A DNA stretch of 64,000 bases from positions 1,674,001 to 1,738,000 of the forward strand of contig NZ_JADBEM010000001.1 in the NCBI RefSeq assembly GCF_014873875.1, written 5' to 3'. Below are positions 8,478-17,214 of the stretch, in pieces; position 1 is the first letter of the stretch, and every line of letters starts with the position of its first letter. This stretch comes from Actinopolymorpha pittospori. GTDB lineage: Bacteria; Actinomycetota; Actinomycetes; Propionibacteriales; Actinopolymorphaceae. The notes beneath the pieces were generated by a model. The model saw only the letters and a list, made by a program, of their open reading frames with translations. It was not told the DNA's origin and searched no databases. The translations under genes were made by a program, and so were the position numbers.

Positions 8478-9838
8478 CACTGCCTCCTCGGTACGGAGCC
8501 CGTGTCGGTCCCAGCGTCGGTGTCGGTGTCGGGTCCGGGGTCGGTGTCGTGTTCGGCGGCGCGCGCCAGGATCTGGTCGATCGCGGCCGTCACGTGCTGC
8601 TCCACCGCGGTGCTGAAGCGGCCGGACCGGTAGACGTAGGGGTAGGAGTGGTCCGGTTCGTAGCCGCCGGCCCGGACCTGTTCGGCGGTGACGACGTACC
8701 CGATCATCCCGTTGGTGTAGGGGATCGGCAGCACGCCCGAGGCCGACTGCCGCCGTACGTGGTGGCCGTAGGCGACGCTCACCTCCGCGTCGAAGCCGAG
8801 CAGCGCGAGTCCGTCGGCGAGTTCGAGCAGCGTCAGCCGCAGCGGTACCTTCTCGACGAGCCGCGCCGGATCGGCCAGCAGCCAGCGGGACCAGTCGCCG
8901 TCGATCCCGGGCGCCTCCCGCGACCGGGCCAGCGCGTCCCGCGAGGGTGTCTGCAGGGGCAGGTCGACGGTGTGCGTCCTGGTCCGCGGTGGCCGGGCGG
9001 AGAGCGGGCGCATCGGTGCGTCGAGGACGCCCAGCACCGCACCGGCGAGTTCGTCCCCGAGGGCGGCGATCTCGTCGTCGCCGCCGCGGTACCAGTCGCC
9101 GTCGCGGACGACGTTCGGGTTGATGTCGCCGCAGCAGCCCTGTAGGAACCCGATCACCGCGCCCTGGCCGACGGTTCCGGACAGCCGGTCGCGCATGGCG
9201 CCGGGGTAGTCGGGTGAGACCTGTGGGTCGGCGCTGGTGACGGGGTGGCAGGTGTAGTGGACGAGCAGCGCCTTGGTCGTCCCGTCCGTCCGCCGCATCC
9301 GGACGACGCCGACCTCGGGGTCGTTCGGTCCGTTCGGGTCGGGGCCGCCGACCGTGCCGTCCGGATTGATGCGGCGCCGGTTCATCCCGAAGCCGCACGT
9401 GCCGCTGCCCCGTTCGAGGGTCACCGGCTCCAGCGAGGTGACCGCCCGGCCCACCGCCTCGAGCACGACCTCGGTGAGCCGGGCGAGGTAGCCGGGATCG
9501 CCGCGTCCGATGAACGGGGAGAACGTCAGCCCTGGCTGGGGCGCGCAGTGGGTGTGCGAGGCGTGCAGCACCACCGCGTCGGCGGGCACGCCGTACTCCG
9601 CCGCGATCCGGCCGGTCAGTTCGGCCACGAGGTCCGGCCCCCACCACAGCAGGTCCGCGCACACGAGCAGGGCGGCGCACCCCTCGGCGGGATCGGGACG
9701 GCCGAACGCGAACACCTGGGCGGCGAGCGGGGCCCGCACCTTCTCCCACGGTTCGAGCCGGACCGCGAAACCGGCCAGCGGCACGGGTTCGGTCGGAGTG
9801 ATGTCCGCCGTCGCGGTCCCGACGTAGAGATGTGTCAC
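8477..9838 (-). CDS. Neutral/alkaline ceramidase-like N-terminal domain hydrolase
   Basis: 453-aa protein with the neutral ceramidase fold signature but half the usual length (full ceramidases are about 650-750 aa and secreted). It starts VGTATADITPTEPVPLAG and has the zinc-ligand motif HASHTHCAPQPG (about residue 98). In place of the catalytic GDVSPN loop it reads CCGDINPNV, with Asn where ceramidases carry the nucleophilic Ser. No signal peptide is present. GTG 9838 was chosen for a GGGAGG sequence 10 bases upstream. The C-terminus is Asp/Thr-rich low complexity. It is probably not a true ceramidase: by context with DegT and Gfo/Idh enzymes it may cleave an amide or ester on a sugar-derived substrate. 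Confidence 0.75.
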   Translation of the reverse strand: MTHLYVGTATADITPTEPVPLAGFAVRLEPWEKVRAPLAAQVFAFGRPDPAEGCAALLVCADLLWWGPDLVAELTGRIAAEYGVPADAVVLHASHTHCAPQPGLTFSPFIGRGDPGYLARLTEVVLEAVGRAVTSLEPVTLERGSGTCGFGMNRRRINPDGTVGGPDPNGPNDPEVGVVRMRRTDGTTKALLVHYTCHPVTSADPQVSPDYPGAMRDRLSGTVGQGAVIGFLQGCCGDINPNVVRDGDWYRGGDDEIAALGDELAGAVLGVLDAPMRPLSARPPRTRTHTVDLPLQTPSRDALARSREAPGIDGDWSRWLLADPARLVEKVPLRLTLLELADGLALLGFDAEVSVAYGHHVRRQSASGVLPIPYTNGMIGYVVTAEQVRAGGYEPDHSYPYVYRSGRFSTAVEQHVTAAIDQILARAAEHDTDPGPDTDTDAGTDTGSVPRRQ

Positions 9839-9942
9839 GGTCGCGTCGCCTCCCGGCCGCTCTCGCCGACAACTCGCCTGACGAACTGCCCCCACGACAT
9901 GGTCGGACGGGCTGCTCCGACGGTCCGACCGAGTGGGCCCCA

Positions 9943-9964
9943 CATACTGGTATGGGCAAGTATG
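9943..9964 (-). promoter_or_regulatory. 22-bp operator-like imperfect palindrome upstream of the hydrolase-DegT-Gfo operon
   Basis: Plus-strand arms CATACTGG (9943-9950) and CAAGTATG (9957-9964) form an inverted repeat with one mismatch around a 6-bp spacer, about 105 bp upstream of the operon start. The core ACTGG-N6-CAAGT resembles HutC/GntR-type (DasR-like) operators. The regulator itself is not in the window. Confidence 0.5.
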
Positions 9965-10003
9965 ACGACGCTCGGTGTCGAGCGGAAGGCTCTGCGGCGC
10001 GCC

Positions 10004-11689
10004 CTACGACGCCCCGGACGTGGCCGGTTCCTGCCCCCGCGCCGAGGCGGCCGCCAACTCGTCGTCGACGTACCTCGCCCGCGCCGCCAGCAGACCCGTC
10101 GCCACCTGCGGCACCACCAGCAAAAGCAGCAGTCCGATCGGGATCGTCCACCCACCGGTGACGTCGAACAACGCACCCATCGCGAGCGGCCCGACTGCGG
10201 CGATGAGGTAGCCGACGCTCTGGATGAAGCCGGACAGCCGCGCCGTCACGTCGTGCGACCGGGAACGCAGGCTGATCATCGTGAGCGTCAGCGGGAACGC
10301 ACCGCCACCGAGGCCGAGCATGACCGACCACACGATCGCACCCGAGCGGGGCGCCAGGAGCAGCCCGACATAGCCGACGACGTACGCGGCGCCGCACGCC
10401 CACACGAGCGGCCGCTGGTCGGCCAATCGGGCCGCGAGCGTTGGGAAGAGCAGCGAGAGGGGGACGCCGACCAGCGGGACGAGCGAGAGCATCAGTCCCG
10501 CCTGCGCGGCGTTCAGCCCGGCGTCGCGGAAGATCTGCGCCAGCCACCCGAACGCGGCGTAGGCCTGCAGCGACTGCATCCCGAAGTAGACCGCCAGCGA
10601 CCACGCCAGCGGCGAGCGGCCCAGCGACCACAACGAGGAACGCTTCAGCGCGGAGTCACCTGATCGGACCACCCCGCCACGGTTGCGGGCCAGCACCAGC
10701 CACGGCAGCAACGCGACCGCCGCGGCGACCGCCCAGAAACCCAACCCCATCCGCCAACCGCCGAGCGCGTCCGCGATCGGGACGGTGAGCGCGGCCGGCA
10801 GGGTCGTCCCGATGGCCATCGAGGTGGTGTAGGCGGCGGTGGCCAGACCCACCCGGCGTGGGAAGTACGCCTTGACGAACGCCGGGACCAGCACGTTCCC
10901 GGCGGCCATGCCGGCGAGGGCGACCACCGTGGCGACCAGGAACAGCGGGATGGAGGAGACGAACGCGCGGGCCGCCTCGCCGACCGCGACCGCGGCGAGG
11001 GCGGTGGCGAGTACGCGCTGCGACCCGAACCTGCGCGCCCAGCCGGCGGCCAGCGCGCCGAATCCGGCGAAGCACAGCACCGGCAGGGTCGTGAGGACAC
11101 CCGCGACGAGCGGGGAGATCCGCAGGTCGGCCTGCACCTCGTCGAGAACGGCACCGAGGCCGGTGACGCCCGTGCGCAGGTTGAAGGCGAGCAGGACGAC
11201 GGCGCCCAGCAGCAGCCACGCTGGCCAGCTCTTGCGGGCCGGGAGCAGCGTCGGCACCTCGGCCGGCGGATCCGAGGGACCCTCGTCCGTCCCGTCACCC
11301 CCGTCGGGGTCCCCGGACACCGCCGGCTGGGAGGGGGAGGCGTCCAGAGCGCCGACCTGGGCGGTGCTCACCGTCCAGGTCTGCGAAACCGGGTACTCAG
11401 GTGGAGCCTGGGAGGTCTCGGCTCCCGGACCGGCGCTGGGGCCAGCGGAGCCGGCCTCGGGACCGGAGCCCACGTCGGGGCCGACACGGGGTGCGACAGA
11501 GCGCTCGCCCGTCAGCTCAGGGGACCATTCGCGGCCGAAGTCCTCGAGCCGAGCGGCCCGCGCGCCGACAGCGTCCGCGGTCGAGCCTGTCTGGAAGGTG
11601 GAGCCTGCCCCGTCGACCGCCGACGGATCGGGCGGTAATGACGAGGCTGGGGGACGAGCGGTGTTCGATGAGGGTGACACGTGGGCCAA
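10004..11689 (-). CDS. CynX/NimT-type MFS transporter with long N-terminal extension
   Basis: Twelve-helix major facilitator of the CynX/NimT (cyanate/nitroimidazole) group. The first helix begins near residue 155 (WPAWLLLGAVVLLAFNLRTGVTGLG), and the core is the usual 400 residues. The frame is open 150 residues further upstream through Pro/Ser/Gly-rich sequence. The start is unsure: TTG 11689 opens the frame and GTG 11680 follows a TACGAT box by 8 bases, but a later GTG could be used and the extension could be non-coding. It lies downstream of the WecG-type gene on the same strand. The substrate is unknown. Confidence 0.75.
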   Translation of the reverse strand: MAHVSPSSNTARPPASSLPPDPSAVDGAGSTFQTGSTADAVGARAARLEDFGREWSPELTGERSVAPRVGPDVGSGPEAGSAGPSAGPGAETSQAPPEYPVSQTWTVSTAQVGALDASPSQPAVSGDPDGGDGTDEGPSDPPAEVPTLLPARKSWPAWLLLGAVVLLAFNLRTGVTGLGAVLDEVQADLRISPLVAGVLTTLPVLCFAGFGALAAGWARRFGSQRVLATALAAVAVGEAARAFVSSIPLFLVATVVALAGMAAGNVLVPAFVKAYFPRRVGLATAAYTTSMAIGTTLPAALTVPIADALGGWRMGLGFWAVAAAVALLPWLVLARNRGGVVRSGDSALKRSSLWSLGRSPLAWSLAVYFGMQSLQAYAAFGWLAQIFRDAGLNAAQAGLMLSLVPLVGVPLSLLFPTLAARLADQRPLVWACGAAYVVGYVGLLLAPRSGAIVWSVMLGLGGGAFPLTLTMISLRSRSHDVTARLSGFIQSVGYLIAAVGPLAMGALFDVTGGWTIPIGLLLLLVVPQVATGLLAARARYVDDELAAASARGQEPATSGAS

Positions 11690-11727
11690 TCGTATGGTCT
11701 CGCCCCGGATCGGCCCACTTGTTATCT

Positions 11728-11766
11728 CACCTTGTCAACGGTCGGTCACCTCGCGGTGACAAGGTG
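11728..11766. repeat. Nested inverted repeats between wecG-like gene and MFS gene
   Basis: A 10-bp perfect inverted repeat CACCTTGTCA (11728-11737) / TGACAAGGTG (11757-11766) overlaps a second hairpin GTCACC-TCGC-GGTGAC (11745-11760). The two share bases 11757-11760 and cannot both form. There is no T-run, so this could be an operator or alternative RNA fold ahead of the transporter gene as well as a weak terminator. Confidence 0.5.
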
Positions 11767-11776
11767 TCCGTGCCCC

Positions 11777-12550
11777 TCAGGTTCGGGAGGCGCGCGGCTG
11801 GCGGGAACGGTTCAGCATGGCCCGCGCGACGATGGCGAGGAACTTCGTGTTGGTCACGGCGTACCTCGCGAAGAGCCGGCGAGGCTCCTGCGCCAGCCGG
11901 AACAACCACTCGAGCCCGAGTCGCTGCAGGTAGCCGGGCGCCCGGCGGAGTTCGCCGACGAGGACGTCGAAGCTGCCGCCGACCCCGATGCACACGGGGA
12001 CACCGGCGAGCGAGGCGCCGTCGACGATGAAGTGTTCCTTCGCGGGTGTCGGCATGCCGACGAAGACGACCTCAGCCTCGGCGTCCCGGATGTCGGCCCA
12101 GATCTGGGCCTCGTCCTCGGTGCCGAAGTAGCCGTTGCGGTAGCCGGCGATGCGGACGCCTTCGGCGCTGAGCTGGTCGGCCAGCTTGCTGACGATGTGT
12201 TCGCGGCCACCGAGCAGGTAGATGCGCCACCCGACCTCGCGGGAACGGGCGAGAACCTGCTCCATCAGATCGATCCCCGCGACCCGCTCGGGCAGCGGGT
12301 GTCCGAGGATGCGGGCAGCCCACACGAAGGGCTGCCCGTCCGACCCGATCAGGTCGCCTCGTTCGAGGACGGCGAGATACTCAGGATCGTCATGCGCACG
12401 TACGACGTTGGCGGCGTTGACACACAGGTGGGTACCTGACACGCGGGTCTTGACCCGCTGCTCGACCCACTCGAGTGTTCCCCGCATGTCGACAGCGTCG
12501 ACGGGTACACCGAGCACACGCATCCTGCGGCTCCCGTTCACCAACGCCAT
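11777..12550 (-). CDS. WecG/TagA/CpsF family glycosyltransferase
   Basis: Glycosyltransferase (GT26) that transfers N-acetylmannosamine-type or related sugars onto an undecaprenyl-linked acceptor during teichoic-acid or exopolysaccharide synthesis. The 257-aa protein shows LCVNAANVVRAHDDPEY, the catalytic/UDP-sugar motif GSDGQPFVWAA (usually GNDGxP), VFVGMPTPAKEHFI and CIGVGGSFDVLVGELRRAP near the C-terminus. ATG 12550 was preferred to GTG 12559 because GAGGGG lies 8 bases upstream of the ATG. No glycan gene cluster surrounds it. Confidence 0.88.
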   Translation of the reverse strand: MALVNGSRRMRVLGVPVDAVDMRGTLEWVEQRVKTRVSGTHLCVNAANVVRAHDDPEYLAVLERGDLIGSDGQPFVWAARILGHPLPERVAGIDLMEQVLARSREVGWRIYLLGGREHIVSKLADQLSAEGVRIAGYRNGYFGTEDEAQIWADIRDAEAEVVFVGMPTPAKEHFIVDGASLAGVPVCIGVGGSFDVLVGELRRAPGYLQRLGLEWLFRLAQEPRRLFARYAVTNTKFLAIVARAMLNRSRQPRASRT

Positions 12551-12667
12551 CAGCTGCACCCCTCACGGCGGTCCTGGGTTCGTCCGGCATGGCCAGGAGG
12601 CGAACCAGCCAGCGCCACGCCGAGCAGGGTCATCGTGGAACGAGACCCCCGCCACCCCCAGCGCGGC

Positions 12668-13486
12668 TCAGAATATGTCACGGATTGTTGGTTTTGCGAC
12701 AGCGAAGCGACGGTGCTTCAGAGTTGGGTTACGGGTTCGGACCTCCGCCACGCGTTCGGCGCTGATCTCCCCCACGGCCACTCCGACCTGTTCACCCAGG
12801 GACGTCACGACCACGCCCATGGGATCGACAAGCATGCTGCATCCAGAAGACGCACCACCACACTGGTCGGCTGCAGCGACGTAACAGGTGTTTTCGATCG
12901 CCCGGGCCCGAACCAGCGTCGTCCAGTGGTCCTCCTTCAGCGGCCCGCGCATCCAGGCCGCCGGAACCACGAGCACGTCGGCGCCCGCGCCGGCGAGGGC
13001 GCGCGCGAGTTCGGGGAACCGCAGGTCGTAACAGGTCAGCAACCCGAGCCGATGCCCGTCGACGTCGACCAGCACGGGGTCGTTGTCACCCGCCACCAGC
13101 TTGTCGGACTCGCGGTAGCCGAACGCGTCGTAGAGGTGGATCTTGCGGTAGGTGCTGAGGAGCTTGCCGTCTGGCCCCAGGACGACCAGCGTGTTGTAGG
13201 CCCGCTCGGCGTCGCCTTCGGCGGTCTCGAACATGCCCGCCACGATGACCGTCTCGAGCTCTCGGGCCAGGTCCGCGAGCGTCCGCACGAAAGGTCCGTC
13301 GAGCGGCTCGGCCACGTCCGCGAGCGAGTCCTCCGGCGAACCGAACGGGAACATGCTCGCCTCCGGGCAGACCAGGACAGCCGGTCGTTGCACGGCCACG
13401 TCGCGGGCCAACCGCTGGATCGCCTGAAGGTTGGCGTCCTTGTCTGGGGCCGCGGCGAACTGCAGCAGGGCGATGTGCACGCGCAC
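12668..13486 (-). CDS. Carbon-nitrogen hydrolase (nitrilase superfamily)
   Basis: Cytoplasmic amidase-type member of the nitrilase superfamily, 272 aa. The Glu-Lys-Cys triad is complete: CPEASMFPF (Glu about 44), STYRKIHLYDAFG (Lys about 111) and LGLLTCYDLRFPELAR (Cys about 146). Start codons GTG 13486, 13480 or 13495 are all possible; no ribosome-binding site is visible ahead of any. Members of this type include omega-amidase/Nit2-like and deaminated-glutathione amidases. It is divergent from the MobA-like gene, 33 bp away. Confidence 0.85.
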   Translation of the reverse strand: MRVHIALLQFAAAPDKDANLQAIQRLARDVAVQRPAVLVCPEASMFPFGSPEDSLADVAEPLDGPFVRTLADLARELETVIVAGMFETAEGDAERAYNTLVVLGPDGKLLSTYRKIHLYDAFGYRESDKLVAGDNDPVLVDVDGHRLGLLTCYDLRFPELARALAGAGADVLVVPAAWMRGPLKEDHWTTLVRARAIENTCYVAAADQCGGASSGCSMLVDPMGVVVTSLGEQVGVAVGEISAERVAEVRTRNPTLKHRRFAVAKPTIRDIF

Positions 13487-13519
13487 AGTCTGCACTGCCC
13501 GGGGTGCGAGACTCGACTC

Positions 13520-14293
13520 GTGGGTGGTCCAAAAGATGACCTTGGGTCTAACGACACGCGACCGACCAGTTCGTCCGACCCGGTGAACCCGGCATCCGAG
13601 CCTGGATCGGGCCCGGTTCCCGCGGCCTTCGACGCGGTCGTGCTCGCCGGCGGCGCGGCCCGCCGCTTCGGTGGCGCCGACAAGGTGCTGTTGCCGGTCG
13701 CGGGCCGGTCGATGCTCGACCGGGTGGTGGCGGCCTGCGTGCGGGCCGAGTCCGTGGTCGTCGTCGGTCCGGAGCGGGCGGTACGCGTACCGCCGGGCAT
13801 GCGGCTGGGCTGGACCCGGGAGACACCGCCGGGTTCGGGGCCGCTGGCGGCCGTCGCCGCGGGCCTGGGCGCGGGCAGCGCCGCCGTGGTCGTCGTCCTG
13901 GCCGCGGACATGCCGCTGCTGGACGCCGACGTGGTGCGCTCGCTGGTGGCCCAACTGTGCCGTCACCCCGCCGACGACGGTGACGACGACGTGCGCGACG
14001 AGCGCGACGAGCGCGACGAGCGCGACGAGCGCGACGAGCGCGGCGGCGACACTCCCGTGGACGCCGTACTCCTCCTCGACGCGGATGGCCGAAACCAGCC
14101 ACTGGCCGCGGCCTACCGCCGCTCCGCCCTGCGCCGGGTCCTCGCTCTCCTCGGCGACCCGCGGAACCAGCCGATGCGGCTGCTGACCCGGAACCTGCGC
14201 TTCGCGACGCTGCCCGCCGACCGGGCCGCCCGGGACTGCGACACCCCGCAGGAGTTGGCCGAGGCCGACGACCTGGCGCGCCGAGAACGCTGA
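13520..14293 (+). CDS. MobA-like NTP transferase domain protein
   Basis: Nucleotidyltransferase of the molybdenum-cofactor guanylyltransferase type, 257 aa from GTG 13520 (GTG 13583 is an alternative). The N-terminal signature VVLAGGAARRFGGADKVLLP is clear, and the metal-binding AADMPLLDADV motif follows. Between them and the C-terminal part (LLDADGRNQPLAAAYRR) lies an expanded Asp-Glu-Arg repeat (see repeat entry). The following DUF6457 protein is its usual neighbour in actinobacteria. It likely acts in Mo-cofactor nucleotide attachment or a related NTP transfer. Confidence 0.82.
   Translation: MGGPKDDLGSNDTRPTSSSDPVNPASEPGSGPVPAAFDAVVLAGGAARRFGGADKVLLPVAGRSMLDRVVAACVRAESVVVVGPERAVRVPPGMRLGWTRETPPGSGPLAAVAAGLGAGSAAVVVVLAADMPLLDADVVRSLVAQLCRHPADDGDDDVRDERDERDERDERDERGGDTPVDAVLLLDADGRNQPLAAAYRRSALRRVLALLGDPRNQPMRLLTRNLRFATLPADRAARDCDTPQELAEADDLARRER
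13994..14038 (+). repeat. Five 9-bp tandem repeats inside the MobA-like gene
   Basis: Unit CGCGACGAG repeated five times perfectly, encoding (D-E-R)n within an acidic loop. The unit is a multiple of three, so copy-number changes alter protein length without breaking the frame. Confidence 0.9.
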
Positions 14294-14418
14294 CAACCCG
14301 GACGCACGGTGAGCCGAACGACGGCCCTCGGGCACGATCGAGCCAGGCCGTCACCTCGACCCCGGATGCCTCCTGAGACGCACGGCCTCCGCCCGCCCGC
14401 CGTACGGAAGGCAGCCGC

Positions 14419-14718
14419 ATGCTCCTGGACTGGGCCCAGCAACTGTCCGCCGCCCTCGCCGCCGACCAGACACCGCACACCCCTCACGCGGCCGATCGGG
14501 CCGAACCCGGCCTGCCGGTCGACGAGGCGCTCCTCACCACCGTTCTCGACCTCGCCCGGGACGCGGCCCACGCGGTCGAACGCCCCGCGGCCCCGCTGAC
14601 GACGTTCCTGGTCGGCTACGCCGCGGCCCGACGCGGCGGCACCCCGGCCGACCTCGCCGCCTGCGCCGAGATCGCCCGCGAGCTGGCCAGTGCGTGGGAG
14701 CGCGGCACCGAGGCCTGA
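14419..14718 (+). CDS. DUF6457 domain protein
   Basis: Small 99-aa, mostly helical protein (MLLDWAQQLSAALA ... ARDAAHAVERPAAPLTTFLVGYAA). It matches the DUF6457 pattern, a domain found next to or fused with MobA-type nucleotidyltransferases in actinobacteria. GGAAGG lies about 8 bases upstream of the ATG. It probably works with the MobA-like protein encoded 125 bp upstream, but the function is not known. Confidence 0.75.
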   Translation: MLLDWAQQLSAALAADQTPHTPHAADRAEPGLPVDEALLTTVLDLARDAAHAVERPAAPLTTFLVGYAAARRGGTPADLAACAEIARELASAWERGTEA

Positions 14719-14742
14719 ACCTTCGCTAGGGTCATCCCCGCC

Positions 14743-15855
14743 ATGCCACTCAACCGCCCGCGCATGATCACCCAGGCCGTGTCCGACGTCCGGCTGCCCG
14801 AAAACTACGTGGCACCCCTGCGTCAGATCGGGTTTCGGGTCCTTGTCGCACTCGGGTTGCTCGCCCTGGTTGTCGTGGTTGTCTACGTTGGGCGGGACGG
14901 CTACCGCGACGCCGACGGCAGCACGCTGACCCTCCTCGATTCCTTCTACTACGCGACGGTCAGCCTCACCACCACGGGCTACGGCGACATCACGCCGATC
15001 ACCCAGGGTGCACGGCTGATCAATGTCGTACTCGTCACGCCGCTGCGTATCGCCTTCCTCATCGTGTTAGTTGGTACGACCCTGGAAGTCCTGGCCACGA
15101 GGAGCCGGGACCAGTGGCGCATCTCGCGATGGAGGAGCCAGTTGCGCGATCACACCGTTGTCGTCGGGTTCGGCACCAAGGGCCGCAGCGCCGTCGACAC
15201 TCTCATCAACGGCGGCATCCCCGCGGACCAGATCGTGGTCGTCGATCCGTCGCCCGCGGCGGTCGCCGAGGCGAACGCCGCCGGCCTGGGCGGCGTCGTG
15301 GGTGACGCCACCCGCGCCGACGTACTGCGGCGGACCGAACTCTCCCAGGCCAGCCGCGTCATCGTCACGACCCACCGCGACGACGCGGCGGTCCTGGTCA
15401 CCCTCACCGCGCGCCAGCTCAACCCGACCGCGACCGTCGTCGTCGCGGTCCGGGAGGCGGAGAACATCCCGCTCCTGCGGCAGAGCGGCGCCGACGTGAC
15501 GGTGACCTCCTCCGACGCCGTGGGTCGGATCATGGGTCTGTCCACGGTCAGCCCGGCGCTCGGTGCGGTGCTGGAGGACCTGCTCAGCTACGGCGAGGGC
15601 ATGGAGGTCGCCGAGCGCGCGGTCCTCCCCCGCGAGGAGGGCCGCTCACCACGCCACCTCGACGACGTGGCCGTGGCGGTCGTCCGTGGCGGGGAGGTCT
15701 ACCGCTACTTCGACCCGACGGTCTCCCAGCTGCTGCGCGGCGACCGGGTCATTGTCGTCCGCCCGGCGGAGGAACTCCCCTGGGCGCCACGACCAGGCAC
15801 CGACGAAGCACACCCGAACGGCGAGGAACCCCAACCCTCCGAAAGCGAGAGCTGA
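14743..15855 (+). CDS. Potassium channel protein with RCK (TrkA-N/TrkA-C) domains
   Basis: Two-helix K+ channel subunit of 370 aa. TM1 is about residues 31-49, the selectivity filter is LTTTGYGDITP (about 76-86), and TM2 is about 93-115. These are followed by an RCK/TrkA-N Rossmann domain (HTVVVGFGTKGRSAVDTLI) and a TrkA-C domain (about 270-350) that bind nucleotide or ions to gate the pore. The acidic C-terminal tail is unstructured. A TAGGGT -10 box lies at 14727-14732, so the mRNA leader is only a few bases long. The gene is 4 bp upstream of the quinone oxidoreductase start. Confidence 0.92.
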   Translation: MPLNRPRMITQAVSDVRLPENYVAPLRQIGFRVLVALGLLALVVVVVYVGRDGYRDADGSTLTLLDSFYYATVSLTTTGYGDITPITQGARLINVVLVTPLRIAFLIVLVGTTLEVLATRSRDQWRISRWRSQLRDHTVVVGFGTKGRSAVDTLINGGIPADQIVVVDPSPAAVAEANAAGLGGVVGDATRADVLRRTELSQASRVIVTTHRDDAAVLVTLTARQLNPTATVVVAVREAENIPLLRQSGADVTVTSSDAVGRIMGLSTVSPALGAVLEDLLSYGEGMEVAERAVLPREEGRSPRHLDDVAVAVVRGGEVYRYFDPTVSQLLRGDRVIVVRPAEELPWAPRPGTDEAHPNGEEPQPSESES

Positions 15856-15859
15856 CACG

Positions 15860-16846
15860 ATGCGCGCGGTGGTTGTCCGGGATGCGGGCGGACCGGAGAT
15901 GCTGGCGGTCTGGGATGTCATCGACCCCCAGCCCGGTCCCGGCGAGGTCCTGATCGACGTGGTTGCGGCCGGCGTCAACCGCGCCGACCTGCTCCAGCGG
16001 CAGGGCAACTACCCACCGCCGCCGGGTGCGTCGGAGCTGATCGGCCTGGAGTGTTCGGGCCGGATCTCCGGCCTGGGTCCCGGCGTCGAGGGCTTCGAGA
16101 TCGGCGACGAGGTGTGCGCGCTGCTCGCCGGTGGCGGCTACGCCGAACGCGTCGCGGTCCCCGCCGGGCAGGTTCTCCCCCGCCCCGAAGGGGTCACCCT
16201 CGTCGAGGCGGCGGCCCTGCCCGAGACCGTCTGCACGGTCTGGTCCAACATCTTCATGCTCGCCTCGCTGCGCCCCCAGGAGACCCTGCTGGTCCACGGC
16301 GGCGCGAGCGGCATCGGCACCACCGCGATCCAGCTCGGCAAGGCCGTCGACGCACGGGTCATCGCGACCGTGGGCGCCGACAGCAAGGTGGCGAAGTGCC
16401 TCGAGCTCGGCGCGGACACGGTGATCAACTACCGCAAGGACGACTTCGTCGAGGTCGTCAAGCAGGTCACCGAGGGACACGGCGCCGACGTGATCCTCGA
16501 CGTGGTCGGCGCGCCCTATCTCGACCGCAACATGCGGACCCTCGCCACCGCCGGGCGTCTGGTCGTGATCGGCATGCAGGGCGGCCGGACCGGCGAACTC
16601 GACCTGGGCCTCCTACTCGCCAAGCGGGCCGCGGTGCTCGCCACCGGCCTGCGTGCGCGGCCGGTGCAGGAGAAGGCGGCGATCGTCGCGAGCGTCCGCG
16701 ACAACGTCTGGCCACTCATCGCCGACGGCCACCTGCGACCCGTCGTCCACACGGTGCTGCCCCTCGAGGAAGCTGGCGAGGCGCACCGCATCCTGGAGGA
16801 CAGCGAGCAGATCGGCAAGGTCCTGCTGCTGGCCAGGGAACCCTGA
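15860..16846 (+). CDS. NAD(P)H-quinone oxidoreductase, PIG3/QOR family (MDR superfamily)
   Basis: Zinc-free medium-chain dehydrogenase, 328 aa. It has the N-terminal GroES-like domain (AAGVNRADLLQRQGNYPPPPG), the quinone oxidoreductase signature region LVHGGASGIGTTAIQLGKA for NADPH binding (about 140-160), and a C-terminus ending EQIGKVLLLAREP. The NYPPPPG segment is typical of the TP53I3/PIG3-like branch. It starts 4 bp after the K+ channel stop, so both are likely on one transcript; a functional link is not obvious. Confidence 0.9.
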   Translation: MRAVVVRDAGGPEMLAVWDVIDPQPGPGEVLIDVVAAGVNRADLLQRQGNYPPPPGASELIGLECSGRISGLGPGVEGFEIGDEVCALLAGGGYAERVAVPAGQVLPRPEGVTLVEAAALPETVCTVWSNIFMLASLRPQETLLVHGGASGIGTTAIQLGKAVDARVIATVGADSKVAKCLELGADTVINYRKDDFVEVVKQVTEGHGADVILDVVGAPYLDRNMRTLATAGRLVVIGMQGGRTGELDLGLLLAKRAAVLATGLRARPVQEKAAIVASVRDNVWPLIADGHLRPVVHTVLPLEEAGEAHRILEDSEQIGKVLLLAREP

Positions 16847-17046
16847 TCCGCCGCACCATCACCGCTCGCCACGCCTCCGCGAAGCTGGGCGAAAACGGAC
16901 AATTAGAAATTTTGTGCCGATCGAGGCAACCCGATCGACACCCAAACCGTCCCATCCAGTAACTCGGGGTGGACGGCCTGACGCCCACCGCGGTTCCGGT
17001 TCAGTCGCGCCAGAGTGGGCGCGGCCAGAAGGAGGCGGGTGAGCGG

Positions 17047-17214
17047 ATGAACATCGACTACACGCAGCGGGTGCAACGACTCGCGAGAATCCGCCTCCGA
17101 GCCGAGGTCGCGCGCCGTCGCGCCGAACGCCTGCGCAGCTCCGAGGAGCCCCCCGGCGGAAGGTCCACCGGCCCACGCCGGCGCGGGGCCGACGCCACCG
17201 AGCCGACGGAGTAG
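17047..17214 (+). CDS. Small basic hypothetical protein
   Basis: 55-residue, strongly Arg-rich helix (RVQRLARIRLRAEVARRRAERLRS) with a polar tail. GGAGG is 13 bases upstream of ATG 17047, somewhat far. No family recognised. The 200-bp gap before it includes an AT-rich patch (16900-16920) that could hold its promoter; 17215-17270 holds repeats of CAGTAGTTCGG. Moderate evidence only. Confidence 0.45.
   Translation: MNIDYTQRVQRLARIRLRAEVARRRAERLRSSEEPPGGRSTGPRRRGADATEPTE

Noticed and set aside
9245-10663. 472-residue plus-strand ORF across the ceramidase-like and MFS genes
   Set aside because: Antisense, low-complexity composition, no start signal; crosses two real genes.
13994-14038. Possible CRISPR-like array
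   Set aside because: Units are 9 bp with no spacers and keep the coding frame; simple tandem repeat.
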